Program-made: the position numbers and the translations under genes
Shown: positions 26,166-35,255 of the stretch, in pieces
How the letters are laid out: the number at the start of each line of letters is the position of its first letter
Position numbering within the stretch: the stretch's first letter is position 1
Notes under the pieces: generated by a model
Database searches by the model: none
Told to the model about the DNA's origin: nothing
Seen by the model: the letters and a program-made list of their open reading frames with translations, nothing else
Origin: DATKOF01 sp035524795
GTDB taxonomy: Bacteria > Pseudomonadota > Gammaproteobacteria > Burkholderiales > SG8-41
Reading direction: 5' to 3'
Length of the DNA: 64,000 nt
Assembly: GCA_035524795.1 (NCBI GenBank)
Contig: DATKOF010000034.1
Coordinates: 27,804 to 91,803 of the forward strand

Positions 26166-28715
26166 ATGAACGCCCCGCAGCACACGCCGATGATGCAGCA
26201 ATATCTGCGGATCAAGGCCCGGCACCCCGATATGCTGGTGTTCTACCGGATGGGCGATTTCTACGAGCTGTTCTACGGCGACGCCGAGAAAGCAGCGCGA
26301 CTGCTCGACATTACGCTGACCACGCGCGGCGCCTCGGCCGGCGCGCCGATCAGGATGGCGGGCGTGCCGTTCCACGCCGTCGAGCAATATCTGGCGAAAC
26401 TGGTCAAGCTCGGTGAATCGGTCGCGATCTGCGAGCAGACCGGAGACCCCGCCTCCTCGAAAGGACCGGTCGAGCGGCAGGTCACCCGTATCGTGACGCC
26501 AGGGACATTAACCGACGCGGCGCTGCTCGAAGACAAGCGCGACAACGTACTGGCGGCCTTGTGCCGGCAGGGTGATGCGATCGGCATCGCGTGGCTGTCG
26601 CTCGCCGCCGGCCGCTTCCGCGCCACCGAAGTCGGCCCGGCCGGTCTCGCCGCCGAACTGGAGCGCCTGCAGCCGGCCGAGATCCTGATCGCGGAAAACG
26701 AGAGCCTCAGCGTGCCGGCCGCCGCGCTGAAGCGCCTGCCTGCGTGGCAATTCGAAGCAGCGGCTGCGGCGCGCGCGCTGTGCCGTCAGTTTTCGGTACA
26801 TGACCTCGCCGCATTCGGACTCGACAAACTGCCGGCGGCGACGGCCGCCGCCGGCGCGCTGATCGAATACGCGCGCGCCACCCAAGGCAATCAGGTCGCG
26901 CATGTCACTTCACTCGCAGTCGAGAGCGCCGCAGCGTACGTCGCGCTCGATCCGGCGACGCGGCGCAATCTTGAAATCTCGGTGACGATACGCGGCGAGA
27001 CGGCGCCGACCCTGCTGTCGTTGCTCGACACCTGCGCGACCGGCATGGGCAGCCGGCTGCTCCATCACACGCTGCATCATCCATTGCGCGACCGCGCGCG
27101 GATCCGGGAACGGCTCGCCGCAGTCGCATCGCTCGTCGACGATCACGCCAACGCCCGCCGCACGCTGCATGAAATGCTGGAAGGCTGCGCCGATGTCGAG
27201 CGCATCGCTGCGCGCATCGCGCTGAAAAACGCGCGGCCGCGCGATCTGGCCGGATTGCGCGACACGCTGACGCAGCTGCCGGCACTGCATGCCGGACTCC
27301 GGCAGATCGATGCCGCGGAATTGCGGCGCCTAGCGGCCGATCTGCGGCCGCTCGACGACGTCCCGGCATTGCTCGCGCGCGCGATCCGCCCCGAACCCGC
27401 GGCGACGGTGCGCGACGGCGGCGTGATCGCCGACGGTTACGACGGCGAGCTCGACGAACTGCGCGCAATCCACGACAACTGCGGGCAGTTTCTGCTGGAT
27501 CTGGAAACGCGTGAACGCGCGCGCACCGGCATCGCCAGTCTCAAGGTCGAATACAACCGCGTTCACGGCTTCTACATCGAGGTCACGCACGCGCAGTCGG
27601 GCAAGGTACCCGACGACTATCGCCGCCGGCAGACGCTGAAAAACGCCGAGCGCTACGTGACGCCGGAGCTGAAGGCGTTCGAGGACAAGGCGCTGTCGGC
27701 GCAGGAGCGCGCGCTGGCGCGCGAGAAGCTGCTTTACGACCAGTTGCTGGAACGACTCGCACCGGATATCCCGGCGCTGCAGCGCGTCGCCGCGGCGCTC
27801 GCCGAAACCGATTTGCTGACGACGTTTGCCGAACGCGCCCAGACGCTCGACTGGCGCGTACCTGAACTGATCGACGAATCCCGGATCCTGATCGAGGACG
27901 GCCGGCATCCGGTAGTCGAAACGCAGGTCGATCATTTCATCGCCAACGGCGCGCAACTGTCGCCGCAGCGCCGGATGCTGCTGATCACGGGTCCCAACAT
28001 GGGCGGCAAATCGACCTACATGCGACAAATTGCGCTGATCGCACTGCTTGCGCACTGCGGGTCGTTCGTGCCGGCGAAGCGCGCGGTGCTCGGCCCGATC
28101 GACCAGATCTTCACGCGCATCGGCAGCTCCGACGATCTCGCCGGCGGCCGCTCGACATTCATGGTCGAAATGACGGAAGCCGCCTATATCCTGCATCACG
28201 CGACGCCGGCCAGTCTGGTGCTGATGGACGAAATCGGGCGCGGCACTTCGACCTTCGACGGCCTCGCGCTGGCATGGGCGATCGCGCAGCAGTTGCTCGA
28301 GACCAACCAAAGCCTGACGCTGTTCGCGACCCACTACCTCGAACTGACGCAGCTCGCGCAGCAGTTCACACAACTGGTCAACGTCCACCTCGATGCGGTC
28401 GAACACCACGATCACATCGTGTTCCTGCACAGCGTCGAGGAAGGGCCGGCCGACCAGAGCTATGGCCTGCAGGTCGCGCAGCTTGCCGGCGTGCCGTCCG
28501 GCGTGATCCGTGCTGCGAGAGAACATCTGCTGGAACTGGAACGACGACGCGCCAACGCCGATGCTGTGCGCCAGCCCGATTTGTTTGGCGCCGCGGATAC
28601 CGCGCCGCAGCCGCATCCGCTGGCGGCGCAGTTGCGCGCGGTAAATCCCGACGCGCTAAGCCCGAAGCAGGCGCTGGAATTGATCTACCGCCTGAAGCAG
28701 TCCCTCGAAAACTGA
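26166..28715 (+). CDS. mutS: DNA mismatch repair protein MutS
   Basis: Recognises mismatches and short loops and recruits MutL. The 849 residues contain the mismatch-binding motif FYRMGDFYELF (Phe-Tyr-Glu near residue 36). Walker A is GPNMGGKSTYMRQ near 608-620 and Walker B LVLMDEIGRGTSTFDG. The C-terminal beta-clamp/tetramer region is present. It reads with suhB and ends 13 bases from the convergent slyD. Confidence 0.97.
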   Translation: MNAPQHTPMMQQYLRIKARHPDMLVFYRMGDFYELFYGDAEKAARLLDITLTTRGASAGAPIRMAGVPFHAVEQYLAKLVKLGESVAICEQTGDPASSKGPVERQVTRIVTPGTLTDAALLEDKRDNVLAALCRQGDAIGIAWLSLAAGRFRATEVGPAGLAAELERLQPAEILIAENESLSVPAAALKRLPAWQFEAAAAARALCRQFSVHDLAAFGLDKLPAATAAAGALIEYARATQGNQVAHVTSLAVESAAAYVALDPATRRNLEISVTIRGETAPTLLSLLDTCATGMGSRLLHHTLHHPLRDRARIRERLAAVASLVDDHANARRTLHEMLEGCADVERIAARIALKNARPRDLAGLRDTLTQLPALHAGLRQIDAAELRRLAADLRPLDDVPALLARAIRPEPAATVRDGGVIADGYDGELDELRAIHDNCGQFLLDLETRERARTGIASLKVEYNRVHGFYIEVTHAQSGKVPDDYRRRQTLKNAERYVTPELKAFEDKALSAQERALAREKLLYDQLLERLAPDIPALQRVAAALAETDLLTTFAERAQTLDWRVPELIDESRILIEDGRHPVVETQVDHFIANGAQLSPQRRMLLITGPNMGGKSTYMRQIALIALLAHCGSFVPAKRAVLGPIDQIFTRIGSSDDLAGGRSTFMVEMTEAAYILHHATPASLVLMDEIGRGTSTFDGLALAWAIAQQLLETNQSLTLFATHYLELTQLAQQFTQLVNVHLDAVEHHDHIVFLHSVEEGPADQSYGLQVAQLAGVPSGVIRAAREHLLELERRRANADAVRQPDLFGAADTAPQPHPLAAQLRAVNPDALSPKQALELIYRLKQSLEN

Positions 28716-28728
28716 GCGGGGAAAACGC

Positions 28729-29208
28729 TCAGTGATGATGCCCGTGCGGGCCGTGCACATGCCCGTGCGCGACCTCATCGGCGGTCGCGGAACGCACCGC
28801 CGCCACGGTGCATTTGAAGCGCAATGCCTTGCCGGCGAGCGGATGGTTGCCGTCGAGCACGACCTTGTCGTCGGCGATATCGGTGACCGTGTAAATCAGC
28901 CCGTCTCGCCCGCCTTCCGGCACGCCGCGGAAACGCATGCCGATTTCGATATCGCCGGGAAGTTTGGACCGCGGTTCGACATATACCAGTTCGGCGTCGT
29001 ATTCGCCGAAGGCATCGACTGGTTGCAGATAGACATCGCAGGTATCGCCGGTCTGCTTGCCCTGCAGCGCCTGTTCGATGCGTTCGAATATGCCGTGATG
29101 CCCGCCGTGCAGGTACTCGATCGGAGCACTGGTCTTTTCGATCAGCGCTCCTTCCGAGTTGAACAATTCGTACTGCAATGCCACTACCGTATCGCGTTCG
29201 ATCCGCAT
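28729..29208 (-). CDS. SlyD-like FKBP-type prolyl isomerase with His-rich tail
   Basis: Peptidyl-prolyl isomerase and chaperone of 159 residues. The FKBP core (VVALQYELFNSEGALIE, YLHGGHHGIFERIEQAL) is interrupted by the insert-in-flap domain typical of SlyD (VDAFGEYDAELVYVEPRSK). The C-terminus HGHVHGPHGHHH should bind nickel or other metals, a SlyD trait linked to nickel delivery. No nickel enzyme is encoded nearby. Confidence 0.92.
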   Translation of the reverse strand: MRIERDTVVALQYELFNSEGALIEKTSAPIEYLHGGHHGIFERIEQALQGKQTGDTCDVYLQPVDAFGEYDAELVYVEPRSKLPGDIEIGMRFRGVPEGGRDGLIYTVTDIADDKVVLDGNHPLAGKALRFKCTVAAVRSATADEVAHGHVHGPHGHHH

Positions 29209-29276
29209 TTGCCCCTCTCCGCCCGTCTGCGCCGCCTGGGTTAATATTGGCGGAAATTATATTCCGCATTGCAGCC

Positions 29277-29777
29277 ATGGAAACCGTCCCGCCCGAATGC
29301 ATGCCCGGCGACCGTGCCCTTGACGGGCTGGCGCAATATGATACTGCGCTCGACGAGCTGCTGGCTGCGGCGCAGTACACGGTGCGTATTTTCGAGTACG
29401 GGATAGGCCGCAACTACAACTCGACTAGGCGCTGGGAACTGCTGCGCCGGTTACTGCTGGCCAGGCGCGCCAACCGGATCCACCTCGTGCTGCACGACGC
29501 CGGCAACATCGTGCGGGACTGCCCGCGCCTGATCGGACTGCTGCGGCAGTTCAGTCACAACTTGAGCATCCATCGGGTGCTGCCCACCGCGTTGCGGGTC
29601 TGCGATCCCTTCGCAATCGCCGACGATGCGCGTTTCGTGCGCCGCTTCCATCATGAAGACACGCGCGGCGTCGCCAGCATCGGAGACATCGCGAGCACCC
29701 GGCTGCTGATCAAGCGTTTTGACGAGATTTGGGCGGCTTCGACGCCAGCGGTTTCCGCAACGACGATCGGCCTCTAG
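29277..29777 (+). CDS. DUF7931-type conserved protein
   Basis: A 166-residue soluble protein. The sequence RIFEYGIGRNYNSTRRWELL followed by RIHLVLHDAGNIVRDCPRL and FVRRFHHEDTRG resembles the conserved betaproteobacterial domain called DUF7931, itself distantly like a phospholipase D half without the HKD motif. The start at 29277 avoids overlap with slyD. It is divergent from slyD. No function is known. Confidence 0.65.
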   Translation: METVPPECMPGDRALDGLAQYDTALDELLAAAQYTVRIFEYGIGRNYNSTRRWELLRRLLLARRANRIHLVLHDAGNIVRDCPRLIGLLRQFSHNLSIHRVLPTALRVCDPFAIADDARFVRRFHHEDTRGVASIGDIASTRLLIKRFDEIWAASTPAVSATTIGL

Positions 29778-29896
29778 GTCGCCGCGGATTGCTGGAAATG
29801 AGGCGAATTCCCCGCTAGAATTTGCAAAGTGGTTGGCTTTCGGTTCGGGCCCGACCGCGTTAGAGTTTCCCCACTACATTTATTAAAGGAAAAACA

Positions 29897-30115
29897 ATGA
29901 TTCGCTCGCTTCTCGTTGCTGTCATTGCGGCGCTCGGTCTGGTCGCGTGCGGCGAAAAACCCGCTGAAACTCCTCCGGCGCCGGCCGCTGCTCCGGCAGC
30001 CCCCGCTGCGCCTGCTGCTGCTCCGGCTGAACCTGCTGCACCCGCCGCCGCCCCGGCTGCGCCTGCTGCGGCTCCGGCTGCACCCGCCGCACCTGCTGCT
30101 CCGGACAAGAAATAA
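29897..30115 (+). CDS. Ala/Pro-rich small lipoprotein
   Basis: A 72-residue product with a classic signal ending in the lipobox LVACG, so the lipidated cysteine is residue 18 of the precursor. The remaining about 50 residues are almost only Ala, Pro and Glu in a repeating PAAPAA pattern, ending PDKK. It probably forms an extended anchor in the outer or inner membrane. AAAGGA lies before the ATG and a strong terminator follows, so it is likely a single-gene, highly expressed unit. Confidence 0.75.
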   Translation: MIRSLLVAVIAALGLVACGEKPAETPPAPAAAPAAPAAPAAAPAEPAAPAAAPAAPAAAPAAPAAPAAPDKK

Positions 30116-30140
30116 CGGACCATCGTTATTTGCGCAGCAT

Positions 30141-30168
30141 AAAAAGCCGGCCCTGTGCCGGCTTTTTA
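30141..30168 (+). terminator. Rho-independent terminator after the lipoprotein
   Basis: AAAAAGCCGGC (30141-30151) pairs with GCCGGCTTTTT (30156-30166) around a four-base loop and ends in a T run. Because the stem is bracketed by A and T tracts it could work in both directions. Confidence 0.88.
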
Positions 30169-30227
30169 TTGAGCGAAGGCGCCCGGCGCCGGAGTACGAA
30201 ACCACCTGCTTTCTCTGGGAGAATTCG

Positions 30228-31133
30228 ATGTCAACGTTGGATGATTTGAATCATCGCTTCGGAATCACCGGCACCCTGCATTTCGAGGAAGCGGGCGACA
30301 ATTTCATTGCCGCCCGCGTTGCCAACCCGCTGGGCGCCGCAACGATCGCACTGCAGGGCGCCCACGTGATGACTTATCAGCCCCGCGGCCAGCAACCGCT
30401 GATCTGGCTCAGCGAACAGGCCAGATTCGCACCCGGCAAGTCCATTCGCGGCGGCGTACCGGTATGCTGGCCGTGGTTCGGGCCGCACGCGACCGAATCC
30501 GGATTTCCGGGCCACGGTTTCGCCCGCACCGTACCGTGGCAGTTGCTCGAAACCCGGGCGCTGCCGGACGGCCGCACGCAGCTGGTATTCGAAATCATCC
30601 ACAACGACGTCACGCGCGCACAATGGCTGCACCCGTCGCGCGTACGCAACGTCATCACGGTAGGACAGGAACTCGAGGTAGAACTGGCCACCGTCAACAC
30701 CGGCGCCGCAGTCTTCGAACTGGGGCAGGCGCTGCACACGTATTTCCACGTCGGCGATATTCGCAGCGTCACGCTGCACGGACTCGACGGCTGCGATTTC
30801 ATCGACAAAACCGACGGCGGCGCGCGCAGAAAACAGCAGGGCCCGGTCGTTTTCAACCGGGAAACCGACCGCATCTATCTCGGCACCCACGGCTATTGCG
30901 AAATCCGCGATCCGGCAATGAACCGTTCGATCGTAGTGACCGCGACCGGCAGTCGTTCGACCGTGGTGTGGAATCCATGGACCGAAAAGGCCGCCAAAAT
31001 GGGCGATTTCGGCGCGGAAGGACATCTCAACATGGTGTGTGTGGAAACCGCGAACGCCGCCGAAGATGTCGTGACGCTGAGGCCCGGCGAGGAGCATGTG
31101 CTGGCGGCGCAGTACCGACTGTTGCCGCGCTGA
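30228..31133 (+). CDS. D-hexose-6-phosphate mutarotase (YeaD-like)
   Basis: Aldose-1-epimerase family, 301 residues, interconverting alpha and beta hexose 6-phosphates. Landmarks are GGVPVCWPWFGPH, FPGHGFART (catalytic His) and the C-terminal VWNPWTEKAAKMGDFG with VCVETANA. The ATG at 30228 follows GGGAG. The frame is open upstream to 29916 in the shadow of the lipoprotein, which is not coding. It converges with the MBL-fold gene. Confidence 0.92.
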   Translation: MSTLDDLNHRFGITGTLHFEEAGDNFIAARVANPLGAATIALQGAHVMTYQPRGQQPLIWLSEQARFAPGKSIRGGVPVCWPWFGPHATESGFPGHGFARTVPWQLLETRALPDGRTQLVFEIIHNDVTRAQWLHPSRVRNVITVGQELEVELATVNTGAAVFELGQALHTYFHVGDIRSVTLHGLDGCDFIDKTDGGARRKQQGPVVFNRETDRIYLGTHGYCEIRDPAMNRSIVVTATGSRSTVVWNPWTEKAAKMGDFGAEGHLNMVCVETANAAEDVVTLRPGEEHVLAAQYRLLPR

Positions 31134-31173
31134 GCCGGCGCCCGCCAGACCGCGGGCCGGAAAACGCCAGGGA

Positions 31174-31941
31174 TCAGCCCACCTGCCGCCAGGCAAAGCC
31201 GTCGTGCTGATCGGCAACGCCGATCCAGTCGCGACTGCAACCCAGGGCCCCTGCCAGCGCATCGACCGCAAGCTCCGGCGTATTGTTGTGCCGGCTCAGG
31301 TGTGCCGCTATCAGATGCTGCAGCCGGCTGCAATCGACACTGGCGACCAGCTGCGCCGCAGCCGCATTGTCGAGATGACCGAACTTGCCGGCAATACGCT
31401 GCTTGAGTTGCTGCGGATAGGTGCCGTTCCACAACATGTCGAGATCGTGGTTGCATTCGAGCACCAGCGCGTCGAGCCCATTCAGCACCTCGCGCATGTG
31501 CGCCGTTACCGAGCCGGCGTCGGTCAGCAGTCCGATGCGCGCTGCGCCATCGCCAAACACGAACTGCGCCGGTTCGCGCGCGTCGTGCGGCACGGTGTAC
31601 GGCGTGATTTCGATATCGTCGATCGCAAACGGGCTCTGGCAATCGAACAGCCGCACTTCGGCATCGCCGAATTCTCCGGCCGCCGACCGCAGAGTACCGC
31701 TGGTCAGCCACACCGGCAGACCGAACCGGCGCGCGAGCCGGGCCGCCCCTCCAAGATGATCGTCGTGCTCGTGCGTGACCACGACCGCGTCGAGTTCCTC
31801 CGCCATCACCGCGAACCGCGCCAGCCGCGCGACGGCGTCGGCAATGGAAAAGCCGCAATCAACCAGGATGCGCGTCGCGCCGGCCTCGACCAGCAGACCG
31901 TTGCCGTCACTGCCGCTGCCGACCGACGCGAAACGCATCAT
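31174..31941 (-). CDS. MBL-fold metallo-hydrolase (YycJ/WalJ-like)
   Basis: Metallo-beta-lactamase fold protein of 255 residues. The zinc motif is THEHDDHLGGA near residue 60, with further ligands at LVLECNHD and HLSRHNN. It starts MRFASVGSGSDGN, typical of the YycJ/WalJ group of presumed exonucleases or hydrolases. Two adjacent ATG codons lie at 31941 and 31938. It follows bamC and dapA on the same strand. Confidence 0.85.
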   Translation of the reverse strand: MMRFASVGSGSDGNGLLVEAGATRILVDCGFSIADAVARLARFAVMAEELDAVVVTHEHDDHLGGAARLARRFGLPVWLTSGTLRSAAGEFGDAEVRLFDCQSPFAIDDIEITPYTVPHDAREPAQFVFGDGAARIGLLTDAGSVTAHMREVLNGLDALVLECNHDLDMLWNGTYPQQLKQRIAGKFGHLDNAAAAQLVASVDCSRLQHLIAAHLSRHNNTPELAVDALAGALGCSRDWIGVADQHDGFAWRQVG

Positions 31942-32017
31942 CGGCGATGGCGGGCTGTCGGGAAAGGAAATGGGAAAAGGTAACGCCCGCTGCTTTTTCC
32001 GACGCCGCCGCAGGGGT

Positions 32018-32599
32018 TCATTTGAGCTGCTCGTAAAGCTTAGCCAGCAGATGGCCGGCGGTCTCGGATTTTTCCACATTGCCGTCCTTGCCCAGTACGC
32101 TGACCCGGCTTTTCGTCGCGACTTCCTTGACCAGGATCTGGTGCTGCAGATCGGCGTCGGTCTTCTTCTTGCCGAACAACTTCGAGAAGAAACCCGTTGA
32201 TTTGTCCTGCGCGTCGGGATCGTCGTAATGCACGCGGTAAATCCCCTTTTCGCGATCGCGGTCTTCAACCGTGATACCGCTGCGGTCGAGCGCAAGGCCG
32301 ACCCGCCGCCAGGCGCGGTCGAACGGATCGTTGACCATCAGAACGTCCGTTCCATCGTCGCCCTTGGCCATCGTCGCATAGGGGGCCGCCGGCGCCGCGC
32401 CCGCATTTTGCGCGCCGGGTATCGCGAAGCGGTCGTCGGCCGCCGGTTTGACAAGGTCGGGCGGCACCTCGAGCGGCGGCGTCTGGCCGGCTGATTTGTA
32501 ATCAACCTTGTCGCTTTCGATCTTCGGCACGCTGCAACCTGCGGTCAGCGTCGCGATCAGCGACACCGCGGCCGCGAAGCGCAGATATGACAGTTTCAT
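32018..32599 (-). CDS. bamC: Outer-membrane assembly lipoprotein BamC
   Basis: Component of the BAM complex that folds outer-membrane proteins. The precursor is 193 residues with lipobox LTAGC. An unstructured N-terminal segment rich in Pro follows (PPLEVPPDLVKP, matching the BamD-binding lasso), then one helix-grip domain. Enterobacterial BamC has two such domains, so this is the shorter betaproteobacterial form. The position directly behind dapA is widely conserved. Confidence 0.88.
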   Translation of the reverse strand: MKLSYLRFAAAVSLIATLTAGCSVPKIESDKVDYKSAGQTPPLEVPPDLVKPAADDRFAIPGAQNAGAAPAAPYATMAKGDDGTDVLMVNDPFDRAWRRVGLALDRSGITVEDRDREKGIYRVHYDDPDAQDKSTGFFSKLFGKKKTDADLQHQILVKEVATKSRVSVLGKDGNVEKSETAGHLLAKLYEQLK

Positions 32600-32618
32600 C
32601 GATGTTCTCTCCTTAACC

Positions 32619-33515
32619 TCAGTGTGATTTCCGGATGTCGATGCCGGCCTCGCGCAGCGCGGAACGTATGCGCTCGTGGTGGATGTCCGCCAGCGTTGTC
32701 AGCGGCAGACGGATGCCGGCGCCCGCCAGTCCCATTTGCGACAGCGCCCATTTCACCGGGATCGGATTGGCCTCGACGAACAGATCGCGGTGCAGACTGA
32801 GCAACTGATCGTTGATCCGGCGCGCGCGCGCGACATCGCCGGCCAGCGCCGCCGAGCACATCTGGTGCATCGATGCGGGCGCGACGTTGGCGGTGACCGA
32901 CACCACGCCGCGAGCGCCAAGCAGCATCAGCGCGAGGCCGGTCGCGTCGTCGCCGCTGTAGACGGCGAAATCCGATCGTATCCGCCGCAGCAAATCGCTG
33001 CCGCGGGCGAGATCTCCGGTCGCATCCTTGATCCCGACGACGTTGGAAATTTCAGCCAGCCGCAGCACGGTCTCGTTGTGCAGATCGGCAACCGTGCGTC
33101 CCGGCACGTTGTACAGGATATGCGGGATATCGACGGCTTCGGCGATCGCGCGGAAATGGCGGTACAGTCCTTCCTGCCCTGGCTTGTTGTAGTACGGCAC
33201 CACCGACAGGCTGATGTCGGCGCCGATCTGCTTCGCATAGGCGGCGAGCTCGATCGCTTCGCGCGTCGAATTGGCGCCGGTGCCGGCGATCACCGGAACG
33301 CGGCGGCGCACCTGCTCGACCGCAGTCTTGATCAGCAGATGATGTTCGTCGAAATCGACGGTCGGCGATTCGCCGGTGGTGCCGACCACCGCGATGCCGT
33401 CGCTGCCTTCCGCGATGTGCCACTCGATCAGCCTGCGGAAGGCGTCGAGATCGAGACTGCCGTCTTCGTGCATCGGGGTTATCAGCGCAACCAGACTGCC
33501 GGTCGGGATCGTCAT
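32619..33515 (-). CDS. dapA: 4-hydroxy-tetrahydrodipicolinate synthase
   Basis: Condenses pyruvate with aspartate semialdehyde on the way to lysine and meso-diaminopimelate. The 298 residues include the Schiff-base Lys163 (VVGIKDATGD), catalytic Tyr135 (LYNVPGRT) and the GTTGES motif with Thr46 and Thr47. It heads a three-gene transcript with bamC 19 bases on. Confidence 0.97.
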   Translation of the reverse strand: MTIPTGSLVALITPMHEDGSLDLDAFRRLIEWHIAEGSDGIAVVGTTGESPTVDFDEHHLLIKTAVEQVRRRVPVIAGTGANSTREAIELAAYAKQIGADISLSVVPYYNKPGQEGLYRHFRAIAEAVDIPHILYNVPGRTVADLHNETVLRLAEISNVVGIKDATGDLARGSDLLRRIRSDFAVYSGDDATGLALMLLGARGVVSVTANVAPASMHQMCSAALAGDVARARRINDQLLSLHRDLFVEANPIPVKWALSQMGLAGAGIRLPLTTLADIHHERIRSALREAGIDIRKSH

Positions 33516-33637
33516 GATTAAACGTTCTGCAATATGCGCCGAGCGGCGCGATTCAAATGCGTCATTTTACCGGATGGCACGGCAACTCTCGCTCCAATTG
33601 ACCCGCCGCACGCGCCGAAGTTCGACAGCCGCCGGAC

Positions 33638-35053
33638 TCAGACGACGCGGAAATTCTTGAATTGCCACGGATCGGATGTGTCGAGGTCTTCCGGAAACGG
33701 GTGGTTGCGCCCGGCCAGCGGCGTCCAGTCGGTATAGGCGCCGAACACCTTGCCGAGATAAGGGCGGGCGATTTCGAGCACGCGCCGGAAATCCAGATCG
33801 TCGGGGTCGATGATTCCCGCGCGCGGATTTTCGATCGCCCACACCACCGCGCCAAGCACGCCGGCGGCGACCTGCAGGCTGGTCGCGTTGTTGAACGGCG
33901 CGAGTTTGCGCGCTTCGTCGATCGACAGTTGCGAGCCGTACCAGTAGGCGCCCTTCGCATGGCCCATCAGCAGCGCGCCCAGCTCGTCGACGCCGGTGAC
34001 GATCTGTTCCGTCAGCACGCGCCGCTGCTGCTGCGGCTGCCAGTTGCGGCCGGCCAGCTCGTGTACCGAGAGCACGGTGTCGTCGCACGGATGATAGGCA
34101 TAGTGACAGGTCGGGCGGTAGACGACCCGCCCACCCTCGCGCACCGTGAAGTAATCCGAGATCGAGATCGACTCGCCGTGCGTGATCAGGAAACCGTGAT
34201 ACTGGCCCTCGCCCGGCGTCCACGAGCGCACGCGCACCGAAGCGCCCGGCCGCGTCAGGTAAATCGCCGCGTCACAGCCGAAATCGTGGCGTTTGCCGTC
34301 GGGCGGGAAATGCTTTTCATGCGTGCCCCAGCCAAGCTCGCACGGCTGCGAACCTTCGCCGATAAAACCATCCACCGACCAGGTATTGACGAACTCCCAG
34401 CGCCGTTTGCGCGGCTCGGCAACCTGGGTGTCGCGTTCCGCGCAGTGGATCGCCTTCACGTTGAGCTGCATCGCCAGCCGTGCCCAGCCTGCTTTGTCCT
34501 TCGGCACGTCCACCTTGCCGTGGAGATCGCCGGCGATGTCGAGCAGCGCCTGCTTGACCCAGTGCGAAACCAGACCGGGGTTTGCCCCGTGCGTCGGAAT
34601 CATGGTCGGCGCATCCGGATATTTCCTGCGCAGCGCCAGCACCTCTTCGCGCTGACCGTAATTGGAACGGTGCGAAGGCGAAACCGCCGGATCGGTATAA
34701 CCGCCGAGCCACGGTTCGATGCAGGTGTCGAGGTAGAGCGCGCCCTTCTCGCAGCACAGTTCGACGAGGGCGGCGCTCGCGACATCGACGGAAAGATTGA
34801 GCAGAAAATCGCCGCGCTCCAGCAGCGGGTCGAGCACCGCGCGGTAGTTCTCGCGCGTCAGCGGCTGCACCTTGAAGTCGACGCTGTAGTGTCCGGCCTC
34901 GGCGGCGCCGCGTTCATCGCCGGTGATGATGCGGACACGCTCGTGCGGCATGTCGATATGCCGCAACAGCAGCGGCAGGCAACCCTGCCCGACCGATCCG
35001 AATCCGACGAAAACCAGTTTTCCTTTATGTTTGACGTATTTTTTTTCGTTCAT
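33638..35053 (-). CDS. hss: Homospermidine synthase
   Basis: NAD-dependent enzyme that makes homospermidine from two putrescines or putrescine and spermidine. The 471 residues start with a Rossmann motif VFVGFGSVGQG (14-24). Family-specific segments are NLSVDVASAALVELC, YLDTCIEPWLGGYTD, THGANPGLVSHWVKQAL and the C-terminal DPWQFKNFRVV. These match bacterial homospermidine synthase rather than saccharopine dehydrogenase. It probably supplies the organism's main long polyamine. Confidence 0.93.
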   Translation of the reverse strand: MNEKKYVKHKGKLVFVGFGSVGQGCLPLLLRHIDMPHERVRIITGDERGAAEAGHYSVDFKVQPLTRENYRAVLDPLLERGDFLLNLSVDVASAALVELCCEKGALYLDTCIEPWLGGYTDPAVSPSHRSNYGQREEVLALRRKYPDAPTMIPTHGANPGLVSHWVKQALLDIAGDLHGKVDVPKDKAGWARLAMQLNVKAIHCAERDTQVAEPRKRRWEFVNTWSVDGFIGEGSQPCELGWGTHEKHFPPDGKRHDFGCDAAIYLTRPGASVRVRSWTPGEGQYHGFLITHGESISISDYFTVREGGRVVYRPTCHYAYHPCDDTVLSVHELAGRNWQPQQQRRVLTEQIVTGVDELGALLMGHAKGAYWYGSQLSIDEARKLAPFNNATSLQVAAGVLGAVVWAIENPRAGIIDPDDLDFRRVLEIARPYLGKVFGAYTDWTPLAGRNHPFPEDLDTSDPWQFKNFRVV

Positions 35054-35182
35054 TTACTGCTTCTGCGCCACCGCATTTTTTGCGGGGTGGAGTGTAGCAT
35101 TTTCCGTCCGCAGCGTCGTCCCCGCGCGGACGGGATCGCCGGGCAGATCGGCATGCGCGCATGCGGCGGGCGCGCCGGCGCA

Positions 35183-35212
35183 AAAAAATACGCCCGCACG
35201 AGGCGGGCGTAT
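35183..35212 (-). terminator. Rho-independent terminator of ompW
   Basis: On the minus strand ATACGCCCGC pairs with GCGGGCGTAT (10 bp stem, loop at CTCGT) and is followed by seven T residues (35188-35182). It lies 44 bases beyond the ompW stop. It also separates ompW from the homospermidine synthase gene on the same strand. Confidence 0.9.
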
Positions 35213-35255
35213 CGAAGAACGGGGAGACGACTGGGCGGCGCGCAGGGAGCCGGGA

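Noticed and set aside
29860..30123. Minus-strand frame encoding a Gly/Ala-rich repeat opposite the small lipoprotein
   Set aside because: It is the complement of the Ala/Pro codon repeat. The plus strand has a signal peptide, lipobox, ribosome site and terminator.
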